From the NCBI GenBank assembly GCA_903868595.1, contig CAIPVV010000042.1, forward strand, positions 1 through 64,000: DNA of 64,000 bases, in the 5' to 3' direction. The DNA comes from an uncultured Pseudomonadota bacterium (lineage in GTDB: Bacteria; Pseudomonadota; Gammaproteobacteria; Steroidobacterales; Steroidobacteraceae). The number at the start of each line of letters is the position of its first letter. The first letter of the stretch is position 1. Made by a program: the position numbers and the translations under genes. This document shows positions 7,876 through 16,025 of this stretch, piece after piece. Under the pieces are notes generated by a model. That model made no database searches. It was not told the origin of the DNA and worked only from the letters and a program-made list of their open reading frames with translations.

Positions 7876-9093
7876 ATGAAAAGCGCCCCTTCCGATACCT
7901 CGCCCCTGGGCCTGAGCGCCGCCGAGGCGACGGCCCTGCCGGTCCTGCTGGCCCTGAGCTTCTCGCACTTTCTCAACGACATGCTGCAGTCGTTGCTGCC
8001 GGCGCTCTACCCCATGCTGAAGACGCAGTTCAGCCTGAATTTCAGCCAGATCGGCTTGCTGACGCTCACCTTCCAGCTCACCGCCTCGATCCTCCAGCCG
8101 ATCGTTGGCATCTATACGGACCGCAAGGCACGGCCCTATTCGCTGGCGGTGGGCATGGCGTGCACGGGCAGCGGCTTGCTGCTGCTCTCCTGGGCGCACA
8201 GCTTCCCGGTGCTGCTCCTGGCCGCTTCGCTGATCGGCACGGGTTCCTCCATCTTCCATCCAGAGTCCTCGCGGGTTGCGCGCCTGGCTTCCGGTGGGCG
8301 GCATGGCTTCGCGCAGTCGGTCTTCCAGGTTGGCGGCAACATCGGTTCCTCCATCGGCCCCTTGCTCGCCGCCTTCATCGTGTTGCCGCGGGGCCAGGGC
8401 AGCATCGCCTGGTTCTGCATGGCGGCGATCCTGGCGATGATCGTGCTGACGCGCGTGGGCGCCTGGTACGGGGCGCGGGTGAAGGCACGCGCAGCCCGCC
8501 GGCAGGTGCAGGCCGGCACGCTGCCGCGGCGGCAGGTCGCGGGGATCATCGCCGTACTCCTGCTGTTGATCTTCTCCAAGTATTTCTACCTGGCGAGTCT
8601 CTCCAGCTACTACACGTTCTACCTGATCAGCCAATTCGGCGTGAGCGTGCGCACCGCGCAGCTGCTGCTGTTCGTGTTCCTGGGATCCGTGGCGGCCGGC
8701 ACGCTGCTGGGCGGGCACATCGGCGATCGCGTCGGCCGCAAATACGTGATCTGGGGCTCCATCCTGGGCGTGCTGCCCTTCACGCTGCTGCTGCCGCACG
8801 CGAGCCTGGTATGGACCGCTGTGCTGACGGTGCCGATCGGCATGATCCTGGCCTCGGCTTTCGCCGCCATCGTCGTCTATGCGCAGGAGTTGATGCCGGG
8901 CCGCGTCGGAACCGTGGCGGGGCTGTTCTTCGGCTTTGCCTTCGGCATGGGTGGCATCGGTGCCGCGGTACTGGGCCAGCTCGCCGATCGCACGAGCATC
9001 CAGTTTGTCTATCAGCTCTGCGCCTACTTGCCGCTGTTGGGGCTTGCTGCAGCCTGGCTGCCCGACTTGAGAAAGCAGCCGTCGCGCGTGTAA
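7876..9093 (+). CDS. Fsr-like MFS exporter (fosmidomycin resistance family)
   Basis: A 405-residue, 12-helix major facilitator protein resembling Fsr. Signatures include SFSHFLNDMLQSLLPALYP in helix 1, QIGLLTLTFQLTASILQP, VGIYTDRKARPYSLAVGM (the helix 2-3 loop motif), GTGSSIFHPESSRVARLASGGRHGFAQS and GGNIGSSIGPLLAA. The second half carries GGHIGDRVGRKYVIWGS. It most likely exports small drugs or metabolites by proton antiport across the inner membrane. The start lies 11 bases after the NrsF remnant's stop, so it may depend on that locus's former transcript or on its own promoter. Confidence 0.88.
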   Translation: MKSAPSDTSPLGLSAAEATALPVLLALSFSHFLNDMLQSLLPALYPMLKTQFSLNFSQIGLLTLTFQLTASILQPIVGIYTDRKARPYSLAVGMACTGSGLLLLSWAHSFPVLLLAASLIGTGSSIFHPESSRVARLASGGRHGFAQSVFQVGGNIGSSIGPLLAAFIVLPRGQGSIAWFCMAAILAMIVLTRVGAWYGARVKARAARRQVQAGTLPRRQVAGIIAVLLLLIFSKYFYLASLSSYYTFYLISQFGVSVRTAQLLLFVFLGSVAAGTLLGGHIGDRVGRKYVIWGSILGVLPFTLLLPHASLVWTAVLTVPIGMILASAFAAIVVYAQELMPGRVGTVAGLFFGFAFGMGGIGAAVLGQLADRTSIQFVYQLCAYLPLLGLAAAWLPDLRKQPSRV

Positions 9094-9099
9094 CAGGAC

Positions 9100-9134
9100 A
9101 CTGGCGCCGGCGTCGCGGTAGCCACAGCGCCAGT
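9100..9134 (+). terminator. hairpin after the Fsr-like gene
   Basis: ACTGGCGC (9100-9107) pairs with GCGCCAGT (9127-9134) across a 19-base loop, starting 7 bases past the stop. There is no T-run. It is a weak terminator candidate. Confidence 0.4.
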
Positions 9135-9681
9135 TGAGGGGCCTGTGGCCTGGGCCAGGTCCGGGGGGCGCCCAGCCAACCGCACGGTTTGGTTTAACCC
9201 GCGGGTCGCATCGGGCGCCCGGATCCGCAGTCCGTGATCTCTTGCCCGCCCTATCCGTCGGCGGGCTGCTGCCAGCGGGTGCGCGCGGGCACTGCCCTGC
9301 GCGCCGGAAGGGCCTCTCGCAAAATCCATCCGACGTAGCGCGCCGGCGTGGGCAGGACCGCGCGAGAGTTCCGTGACTTGCTTCACGATACCGGCGCGCC
9401 GCCCACCGTTACCATCGCCGCACTGGTCTTGAATGCTTGGTGCGTTTGGGGCATCGGATCCGGCCCGTCGCGTCTCACTATTACCCAGACGGGCAGGCAG
9501 GGCCTTCCTGTGGCGTCCCGGCTGTCGACTCCATGCGTGTGGGGTATCGGCGTTTTTTGCTTGGCAACCCAGAAATTCCGATGCCCCGTCAACCGACTCG
9601 CCGCGTAACAGTTCAAGCCGGTGATTTCGATAAGAACTGCCGTCTTCGTGCAGCGCCTCACGACTCTGAAGGGAGCCTGGA
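9135..9681. other. intergenic stretch, no gene recognised
   Basis: All six frames are short or lack any recognisable motif. The tail (9437-9681) can be read as an 82-residue frame with no family match. No promoter, tRNA or repeat stands out. It is probably degraded DNA continuous with the broken gene that follows. Confidence 0.5.
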
Positions 9682-10198
9682 ATGAGCCTACTCAAGAACC
9701 TCGGGATAACGGTGTTGCTGGCTGTCACTAGCGCCCTGCTGCTGGCGGCCACCACCACCTTCGCGCTCGCGTAAACCCCTGCGGCTGATCCGGCCCTTGC
9801 GGCCGGTAGGGCAGCAGGTGCGGCGGATAAGGCCGCTGTCGTCGCCGACGTCGCGGCCCGCAAGGCCGACAAGGCGTGCGTGACGGCCCAGGGCTCGACG
9901 CCGCACAGGTACTCGGGCGCTCTTAAGCGTCGGTCACCCTGGCACAGGCCTGTGCCCCGGGGTGCCCGACCTGGACGTCAACGGCGATCCCAACCTGATA
10001 CCGGGGCCTGGCGCGGCCAGCGGCACCAACCCCAAGAACCGGGGCCCTGCGCCGGCGAAGGGCTCCAGCCCCGACCTGGACGATGGCGCTGCCGCAGTCC
10101 GCGGGGACATCTCGGCGAACGCAGCGGCGCCGTTGGGGTTCGAGCTTGCAGCGAAGGCGCAATTCGGCACAGGCGACAAGAACCCGGGGCCGCGGTGA
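9682..10198 (+). pseudogene. possible broken small secreted protein
   Basis: An ATG at 9682 with GGGAG upstream opens a 30-residue signal-peptide-like sequence (LLKNLGITVLLAVTSALLLAATTTFALA). A TAA at 9772-9774 follows exactly at the expected cleavage region. The same frame continues after the stop with an Ala-rich run (DPALAAGRAAGAADKAAVVADVAARKADKAC). A different frame from about 9962 reads DLDVNGDPNLIPGPGAASGTNP. Together these look like one secreted, low-complexity protein with a stop and a frameshift. No family is recognised, and chance in GC-rich DNA is possible. Confidence 0.35.
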
Positions 10199-10548
10199 CG
10201 GCGCCGACCACGGCGCGGTGAAGATCGGCGCGCACCGGCCGCGCTGGGGCTGACGCTGGGGGGCGACGGGGTCCCTGCGGCCCGGGCCGCGGCCGCTGCA
10301 TCCCGCTCAACAGGAACACTGTGGACTCTTTGCCAGGCGGACCCTGCGGGTGAGCGACGTCTGCTCGGGTCGGCAGTGCGGACGGCCAAGGCCGCCGTCA
10401 CGCGGGAGGTGTCTGCCTGTTTGACCGGACCGCTGGGGAAGGCTGTGCGGGTGCAGGTCCAGGGGCTGAAGCGCCTGGCTTACGCAAGCCCAGGCCTGGG
10501 TGGCGGGGCGATGGTTAAATCCTTGTTCCTGCGGGGTGCCGGAACGGC

Positions 10549-10570
10549 GGCCCGGCCATCTGGCCGGGCC
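10549..10570. terminator. perfect GC hairpin, first of a tandem pair
   Basis: GGCCCGGCC (10549-10557) and GGCCGGGCC (10562-10570) form a perfect 9-bp stem with an ATCT loop. It lies 66 bases beyond the stop of the minus-strand DUF1993 gene. It probably helps end that operon's transcript. The preceding stretch 10199-10548 holds nothing recognisable. Confidence 0.55.
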
Positions 10571-10582
10571 AGTTTGCCCGGC

Positions 10583-10614
10583 CCGCTCTGGCAGCCGCTA
10601 GGCCGCCAGAGCGG
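10583..10614. terminator. second hairpin of the tandem pair
   Basis: CCGCTCTGGC (10583-10592) pairs perfectly with GCCAGAGCGG (10605-10614) over a 12-base loop, 21 bases from the DUF1993 stop. It is the likelier primary terminator of the long minus-strand operon, although no T-run is seen. Confidence 0.6.
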
Positions 10615-10635
10615 ACGTAGGCGGGTCGTCCGCAA

Positions 10636-11148
10636 CTAGCCGATGTAGTCGCGCTTGCCAATTTCCAGGCCATTGTGGCGCAGCAGCGCGTAGACCATCG
10701 AGTAGTGGAAGTAGACGTTCGGCGTGCCGAAGCCCTGCAGGTAGTCCAGACCCACGAATTCCACGACATGCTGGTTACCCGGCGGGCCCAGCTTCAGGGT
10801 GATCTGGCGCGTCTCGGCGCCATTGAACTGCTCGGCTTTTAACGTGGCCAGGTAGTCCCGGGTCTTGATGACGCGGGCGCGAAGCTCCGCGAAGGTCGCC
10901 TCGTTGTCCTCGAACTTCGGGGGCTCAACGCCCGCCAGGCGGGCAGCCGAGCCCTTGGCCATGTCGGTGGTGATCTGCACCTGGCGGATCAGGTGGAACA
11001 TGTCGGGCGACAGGCGCGCCAGCAGCAGCGCGTTGTGGTCGAGCTTCTTCTCGTCGGCCCAGGCCACGGCCTTGCCGAGGATCGTGTCGAGGTTCGTCAG
11101 GACGCGGGTGTAGACAGGCACGCAAGCGGTGTACATCGAAAGGCTCAT
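10636..11148 (-). CDS. DUF1993 family protein
   Basis: A 170-residue protein of the DUF1993 family, a mostly helical, DinB-like fold of unknown role. It starts MSLSMYTACVPVYTRVLTNLDTIL and contains RLSPDMFHLIRQVQITTDMAKGSAARLAG and FYFHYSMVYALLRHNGLEIGKRDYIG-like C-terminal blocks (here VYFHYSMVYALLRHNG) that are typical of the family. GAGGAAA lies just before the ATG. It follows apaH on the same strand with 50 bases between and is probably the last gene of the lptD-surA-to-apaH series. Confidence 0.88.
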   Translation of the reverse strand: MSLSMYTACVPVYTRVLTNLDTILGKAVAWADEKKLDHNALLLARLSPDMFHLIRQVQITTDMAKGSAARLAGVEPPKFEDNEATFAELRARVIKTRDYLATLKAEQFNGAETRQITLKLGPPGNQHVVEFVGLDYLQGFGTPNVYFHYSMVYALLRHNGLEIGKRDYIG

Positions 11149-11198
11149 GCCGTTTCCTCGTGAGGGTGACAGGGGACGCGATAATAAGCCCTAACGGC

Positions 11199-12035
11199 TC
11201 AGTCCGTGCCCACCTCCTGATAGGCCCGGCAGGCAATGCGTACCGGGGCAGCCTGCGGGTCGTCCAGGTCCAGCGCCGTCAGGGCCCCGCCCCAGACGCA
11301 GCCCGTATCCAGGCACAGCAGCTTGGCGGTGCGGTAGTAGCCCAGGGTCGACCAGTGCCCGAAGATCACCCGCGTGTCCTGGGTCTGGCGCCCTGGGTGC
11401 CGGAACCAGGGGGCAAAGGGCGCGGGCGCCGCATCGGGGCCGGCCTTGAGCTTCAGGTCCACCCGGCCTTCGGCCGTGCAGAAGCGCAGCCGGGTCAGCA
11501 TGTTCACCGTGAATCGCAGGCGTTCCGGGCGCGCCAGGTCGTCGCGCCAGCGGCTGGGCTCGTTGCCGTACATGCGGCCGAGGAACCCGGCCGGGTCCGT
11601 ACGCAGGGCGAGGGAGGCCTCCGCCCCGGCCGCGGCGGCCTCGACGGCGCTCCACTGCGGCACCACGCCCGCGTGGACCAGCAGCTCCCCCCGGCGGGCG
11701 TCGTGTACCGCCAGCGGCTGCTCGATCAGCCAGGCGGCCAGGCGCTCGCAATCCGGCGCTTCCAGCACCTGCTGCAACGTGTCGCCGCGGCGCAGCGGCC
11801 GCGCGGGATCAAAACAATGGGCGAGCAGGTGCAGGTCGTGGTTGCCCAGCACGGTGACGGCGTTGGCGCCCAGCGCGCGCACCAGGCGCAGCACCTTGAG
11901 CGACTCGGGGCCGCGGTTGACCAGGTCGCCCGTGAAGATCAGCTGGTCGCGATCGGAGGAGAACGCCAGCAGCGCCAGCAGTTCCCGCAGTTCATCGTAG
12001 CAGCCCTGCAGGTCGCCGATGGCATAGCGGGCCAC
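11199..12035 (-). CDS. apaH: symmetrical diadenosine tetraphosphatase
   Basis: A 278-residue Ap4A hydrolase of the PPP metallophosphatase superfamily. It cleaves Ap4A symmetrically to two ADP, and decapping of Np4-capped RNA is known for the family. Metal-binding motifs are in order: GDLQGCYDEL (residues 7-16), GDLVNRGPES (36-45), LGNHDLHLL (63-71), LLVHAGVVPQW and FGHWSTLGY. The C-terminal CLDTGCVWGGALTAL is diagnostic. It lies immediately downstream of apaG (8 bases), the classical gammaproteobacterial order rsmA-apaG-apaH, here with usp inserted before apaG. Confidence 0.97.
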   Translation of the reverse strand: MARYAIGDLQGCYDELRELLALLAFSSDRDQLIFTGDLVNRGPESLKVLRLVRALGANAVTVLGNHDLHLLAHCFDPARPLRRGDTLQQVLEAPDCERLAAWLIEQPLAVHDARRGELLVHAGVVPQWSAVEAAAAGAEASLALRTDPAGFLGRMYGNEPSRWRDDLARPERLRFTVNMLTRLRFCTAEGRVDLKLKAGPDAAPAPFAPWFRHPGRQTQDTRVIFGHWSTLGYYRTAKLLCLDTGCVWGGALTALDLDDPQAAPVRIACRAYQEVGTD

Positions 12036-12043
12036 GGTCTAGT

Positions 12044-12442
12044 TCAGTGCAGCAGGCCGGGCATGGCGAGGCGAAACGGCGCGATGGGCGCGTCGAAATG
12101 CTCACCGTCGTCCGCGACCATCTGGTAGCTGCCTTGCATCGCGCCAACCGGCGTCTCCAGGACCGCGCCGCTGGAATAGCGAAAGCCCTGGCCGGGTTTC
12201 AGGTGCGGCTGCTCGCCCACCACGCCTTCGCCGCGCACTTCCTGCGTCTTGCCGTTGGCGTCGGTGATCACCCAGTGCCGCGTCAGCAGCTTGGCCGGCC
12301 ACCGGCCCTCGTTGCGGATCGTGATGGTGTAGGCGAACACGTAGCGCTGCTCGGCCGGGTCCGACTGCTCGGACACGTAGGCCGTCTCCACGTCGACGCG
12401 GATGCTGTGGGGCTGCGAGGCGGGATCCTGGCCGGCTTTCAT
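12044..12442 (-). CDS. apaG: ApaG protein
   Basis: A 132-residue ApaG with a fibronectin-III-like beta-sandwich; it is linked genetically to Co2+/Mg2+ handling but its biochemistry is unclear. Family blocks: [75 protein letters not shown], and the proline-bearing [13 protein letters not shown] end. Its start overlaps the upstream usp stop as TGATG, and it is followed after 8 bases by apaH, so the three are surely co-transcribed. Confidence 0.97.
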   Translation of the reverse strand: MKAGQDPASQPHSIRVDVETAYVSEQSDPAEQRYVFAYTITIRNEGRWPAKLLTRHWVITDANGKTQEVRGEGVVGEQPHLKPGQGFRYSSGAVLETPVGAMQGSYQMVADDGEHFDAPIAPFRLAMPGLLH

Positions 12443-12891
12443 CAGCTGTGCTTAAGGGGGGTCAGGCGCACCGCCAGCACGTCGCAGGGCGCGGCGTGCA
12501 GCACGGTGTCCTCGGTGAGATTCACCAGGATCGAGAGGCCATGGCGCTCGCGGCTGCCGATGACGATCAGGTCCGCCTGCAGCTCGCGCGCCACCCGCAT
12601 GATCTCCGCCTTCACGTTGCCGGCTTCCACGCGCCAGAGTGGCGGCTCGAGGTTCAGGCTCGCGGCCAGCTGCGCGAGGCGCTGACGCGCACGCTCCAGC
12701 AGTTCCGATTCGATCTGCACCGCCGGCATGAGCGAGTCGCTCAGGGGTTCCACCGGCACGTACTCCACCACATGCAGCAGCTCCAGCCGGGAGTTGCCGC
12801 AGGCGCGTGCGATGGCCAGCGCACGGGTGGCGACCTCGTTGCTGTCTTCGGTGAGGTCGACGACGGCCAGTATGCGGCGATAGATCGACAT
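12442..12891 (-). CDS. universal stress protein family protein
   Basis: A 149-residue single UspA domain. It opens [22 protein letters not shown], contains LELLHVVEY, and ends with [37 protein letters not shown]. The classical ATP-binding loop G-xx-G-x9-G-(S/T) is imperfect (GSRERHGLS with NLTED where G-S/T is expected), so nucleotide binding is uncertain. It sits between rsmA and apaG, an insertion into an otherwise conserved gene order. A 44-base gap separates it from rsmA. Confidence 0.93.
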   Translation of the reverse strand: MSIYRRILAVVDLTEDSNEVATRALAIARACGNSRLELLHVVEYVPVEPLSDSLMPAVQIESELLERARQRLAQLAASLNLEPPLWRVEAGNVKAEIMRVARELQADLIVIGSRERHGLSILVNLTEDTVLHAAPCDVLAVRLTPLKHS

Positions 12892-12935
12892 CTGTACTTC
12901 TCTTTGTCCGGAAACAGGCTGCCCTGCGATGGACG

Positions 12936-13718
12936 CTAGGGAATCACAGCCTGCGGGGGCGGTGCAAGGGCGGCAAGGGCCGCGAATTGCGCCGGCGAGA
13001 GCGTCTCCGGGCGTGCGCCCGGATCGATGCCGCAGGCGCTGAAGGCTTCCTCCGGCACGAGGCCCTTGATCGCGTTGCGCAGCGTCTTGCGGCGCGCCGA
13101 GAAGGCTGCCGTAACCAGCGGGGCGAAGGCCGGCGTGACCTGGAAGCGGGGCTCCGGCAGCACGGTCAGGCGCGCCACGGCGCTCCAGACCCGCGGCGGG
13201 GGCTTGAAGGCGCCGGGGCCGACATCGAAGAGCTTCTCGATGTGCAGGTGGGGCGCGAGCATCACCGTCAGCCGGCCGTAGGCCTCGGTGCCAGGCGCGG
13301 CGGCCATGCGATCGATGACCTCCCGCTGCAGCATCACGTGCAGGTCCTGGATGTACGGGATGAACTGCAGCAATCGGAAGAGCAGCGGCGTGGAGATGTT
13401 GTACGGCAGGTTGCCGATCACGCGCAGCTTGCCGCCGCGCTCGCGCGCCAGCGCGCCGTAGTCGAAGCTGAGCGCATCGCCCTCGTGCAGGAGGAGCTGC
13501 GTCGGGTAGCGTCGGCGCAGCGCCGCGGCCAGGTCGCGGTCGATCTCGATGGCGTCCAGTGCCTCGGCCCGCTGCACCAGCAGCTGCGTGAGCGCACCGG
13601 CGCCGGGGCCGATCTCCAGCAGGTGCTCGCCGGGCTGGGCGTTGACCGCCTGTGCGATATGCGCCAGCACCGTGGGATCGTGCAGGAAATGCTGCCCGAA
13701 TCGCTTGCGGGTGCGCAT
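12936..13718 (-). CDS. rsmA: 16S rRNA dimethyladenosine transferase
   Basis: A 260-residue KsgA/RsmA that dimethylates A1518 and A1519 of 16S rRNA late in small-subunit assembly. It shows RKRFGQHFLHD at the start, the SAM-binding LEIGPGAGALTQLL (residues 34-47), the acidic loop IEIDRDL, the catalytic NLPYNIS motif and a C-terminal helical domain with FSARRKTLRNAIKG. Its ATG overlaps the pdxA stop (TGATG), the conserved surA-pdxA-rsmA order. Confidence 0.98.
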   Translation of the reverse strand: MRTRKRFGQHFLHDPTVLAHIAQAVNAQPGEHLLEIGPGAGALTQLLVQRAEALDAIEIDRDLAAALRRRYPTQLLLHEGDALSFDYGALARERGGKLRVIGNLPYNISTPLLFRLLQFIPYIQDLHVMLQREVIDRMAAAPGTEAYGRLTVMLAPHLHIEKLFDVGPGAFKPPPRVWSAVARLTVLPEPRFQVTPAFAPLVTAAFSARRKTLRNAIKGLVPEEAFSACGIDPGARPETLSPAQFAALAALAPPPQAVIP

Positions 13719-14689
13719 CAGACGGCCGCCATGGAGCCGGCCAGGCGGGCGGCCAGGCGTGTCGCCGCGATGAGGCTCCCCGGGTCCGCGCGGCCGCTGC
13801 CGGCCAGGTCCAGCGCCGTGCCGTGGTCCACGCTGGTGCGCAGCAGCGGCAGGCCGAGCGTCACGTTCACGGCGCTGCCAAAGCCCGAGTACTTGAGCGT
13901 GGGCAGCCCCTGATCGTGGTACATCGCCAGCACCACGTCATGGGCCTGCAACTGCCGGGGCACGAAGATCGTGTCCGCGGGCCAGGGCCCGGTGGCCTCG
14001 ATGCCCGCGGCGCGGGCGCGGGCGATGGCAGGCGCGATCACCTCGATCTCCTCCCGCCCGAGGTGGCCGCCCTCGCCGGCGTGCGGGTTCAGGCCGCACA
14101 CCGCGATGCGCGGTCGGGCGATGCGCCAGAGGCGCCGCAGGTCGGCATCGACAATGCGCAGCGTCTCATCCAGCAGCGCCGGCGTCAGCGCGCGGCTGAC
14201 CGCACTCAGCGGCAGGTGGGTCGTGGCCAGCGCGACCTTGAGCCCGTCGCTGGCCAGCAGCATGACCGGATGCGCGTCGCCGCAGGCCTGCGCCAGGTAT
14301 TCCGTGTGGCCGGTAAAGGCGATACCCGCATCGTTGATGATGCTCTTCTGCACCGGCGCGGTGACCAGGCCGGCGAACTCACCGCAGCGGCAACCTTGCA
14401 GCGCAAGGTCCAGCAGCGTGAGCACGTAGCGCGCGTTGCGCACGTCCAGCTGGCCGGCCACCACCGGCGCAGCCGTCGCCACCGGTTCGATGCGAAAGGC
14501 ATCGCTCTCCCGGAGCGGCAGGCCCAGCTGCCGGGCGCGCGCCTGCAGCAGCGCGCGGTCGGCCAGGCAGGTGATATCGGCACCGATGTCCTGCGCGGCC
14601 AGCGCCTGCGCGAGCCGCACGCACAGGTCAGGACCAATGCCCGCCGGCTCGCCGGAGGTCAGTGCCAGGCGCGGACGCACATCGGGCAC
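13718..14689 (-). CDS. pdxA: 4-hydroxythreonine-4-phosphate dehydrogenase
   Basis: A 323-residue PdxA acting in pyridoxal-5-phosphate synthesis: it oxidises 4-phosphohydroxy-L-threonine with NAD. Motifs: LTSGEPAGIGPDL near the N-terminus, VTAPVQKSIIN, FTGHTEYLAQACG, LPLSAVSRALT, CGLNPHAGEGGHLGREE (metal site) and AMYHDQGLPTLKYSGFG. The start is set at a GTG (14689) just inside the family similarity; the frame is open upstream but unrelated. A second GTG at 14680 is possible. Only 7 bases separate the surA stop from this start. Confidence 0.96.
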   Translation of the reverse strand: MPDVRPRLALTSGEPAGIGPDLCVRLAQALAAQDIGADITCLADRALLQARARQLGLPLRESDAFRIEPVATAAPVVAGQLDVRNARYVLTLLDLALQGCRCGEFAGLVTAPVQKSIINDAGIAFTGHTEYLAQACGDAHPVMLLASDGLKVALATTHLPLSAVSRALTPALLDETLRIVDADLRRLWRIARPRIAVCGLNPHAGEGGHLGREEIEVIAPAIARARAAGIEATGPWPADTIFVPRQLQAHDVVLAMYHDQGLPTLKYSGFGSAVNVTLGLPLLRTSVDHGTALDLAGSGRADPGSLIAATRLAARLAGSMAAV

Positions 14690-14696
14690 GGCCGGG

Positions 14697-15995
14697 TCAG
14701 ATGCTCGTGTCGACGAAGGCCTCATCACGCAGACGGCGCAGCCACAGCTCCGTCTCCTCGTCAGCCTTGCTCTCGCGCAGCTGCATGAAGGCGCGCTGGC
14801 GCTGCGACTCCTCGGTCGTATCGAAGCTGCGATGGCCCAGCAGCTGCACGATGTGCCAGCCGAACTGCGTGCGGAAGGGCTCGCTGATCTCGTTGTCCTG
14901 GAGCTTGGCCAGTACGGCGTCGAACTCCGACACGAAGGTGCCGGGGCTCGTCCAGCCCAGGTCGCCGCCACTGACGGAGGAGCCGGTGTCCTCGGACATG
15001 CTGGTGGCGAAGGCGGCGAATTCCTCGCCCTTCAGGATGCGCTCGCGGATGGCGCCAAGCTTCTGGCGCACGGTGGCGTCGTCCTGCAGGTCGTTGGGCT
15101 TGATCAGGATATGGCGTGCATGGGTCTGCTCCACCATCATGCTGCCCTCGGTGCTGCGCACCTCGTTCAGCTTGATCAGGTGAAAGCCGCTGGGCGTGCG
15201 GATCGGCGCGCTGAGCTGGCCGGGCTTGAGCTTGACGATTTCCTCGGCGAAGAACGTCGGCAGCTCCGGGCCCTTGCGCCAACCGAGCTTGCCGCCTTCC
15301 AGTGCCGTCTGGCTGTTGGAGTAGGCGACCGCCAGGCGGCTGAAGTCCTCGGTGCCGCGGGCGCGCTCGTAGATGTCCTGGGCGCGCTTGGAGAGTTCAT
15401 CGACCTGGGCCTGCGTGGCGTCCTGCGGCACGGCGATGAGGATGTGGGAGACGTTGTATTCGCTCGTCTCCGACGGCAGCTTCTTCTGGCGCTCGATGAA
15501 CTGCTCCAGTTCCCGCGGCGTCACGTTGATCTTGGCGATCACGTCGCGCTGGCGCAGGCCGGAGAGCGCGATTTCCTTGCGCAGGTTCTCGCGATAGGCG
15601 CTGTACTCGATGCCCTGGGAGGCCAGCGCCCTGGGCAGGTCGGCAAAGGCGATCTTGTTGCGCTGGGCGACGTCGTTGACGGCGGCGTTCAGCTGCTCAT
15701 CGGACACCTTCAGGCCCACGCGGGCGGCGCGCTGCAGCTGTACTTCCTGCACGATCAGGCGATCCAGCACCTGCTTGCGCAGCACGTCGGCCGGCGGCAG
15801 CTGCGTCTTCTGCTCCCGCAGGCGCTCGGTGATCATGGCGACCTGTTCGTCCAGTTCGCTGTTGGTCACGACGCTGTCGTTGACGATCGCGGCGACCTTG
15901 TCCAGCAACACCCCGTGGGTGCTCAATTCGGCCGCCCCGGCGCCGCCGGCTGCGGAAAGCGTCAACGCCATCAGGATCAGCATCGGCCGGGTCAT
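14697..15995 (-). CDS. surA: periplasmic chaperone/peptidyl-prolyl isomerase SurA
   Basis: A 432-residue SurA that escorts outer-membrane proteins through the periplasm. It has a signal peptide (MTRPMLILMALTLSAAGGAGA), an N-terminal chaperone domain (VLLDKVAAIVNDSVVTNSELDEQV; LIVQEVQLQRAARVG), and two parvulin domains at about residues 165-265 (YNVSHILIAVP...GGKLGWRKGPELP) and 275-375 (THARHILIKPND...GGDLGWTSPGTFV). The start at 15995 sits five bases after AAAGGAA; ATGs at 16013 and 16016 are weaker. It lies right after lptD, whose folding it assists. Confidence 0.97.
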   Translation of the reverse strand: MTRPMLILMALTLSAAGGAGAAELSTHGVLLDKVAAIVNDSVVTNSELDEQVAMITERLREQKTQLPPADVLRKQVLDRLIVQEVQLQRAARVGLKVSDEQLNAAVNDVAQRNKIAFADLPRALASQGIEYSAYRENLRKEIALSGLRQRDVIAKINVTPRELEQFIERQKKLPSETSEYNVSHILIAVPQDATQAQVDELSKRAQDIYERARGTEDFSRLAVAYSNSQTALEGGKLGWRKGPELPTFFAEEIVKLKPGQLSAPIRTPSGFHLIKLNEVRSTEGSMMVEQTHARHILIKPNDLQDDATVRQKLGAIRERILKGEEFAAFATSMSEDTGSSVSGGDLGWTSPGTFVSEFDAVLAKLQDNEISEPFRTQFGWHIVQLLGHRSFDTTEESQRQRAFMQLRESKADEETELWLRRLRDEAFVDTSI

Positions 15996-16025
15996 TCGAT
16001 TTCCTTTGAACATCATGCGCTTGCG

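Noticed and set aside
8160-9137. 325-codon plus-strand frame inside the Fsr-like gene
   Set aside because: Arg/Ala-rich shadow of the exporter; no domain and no ribosome site.
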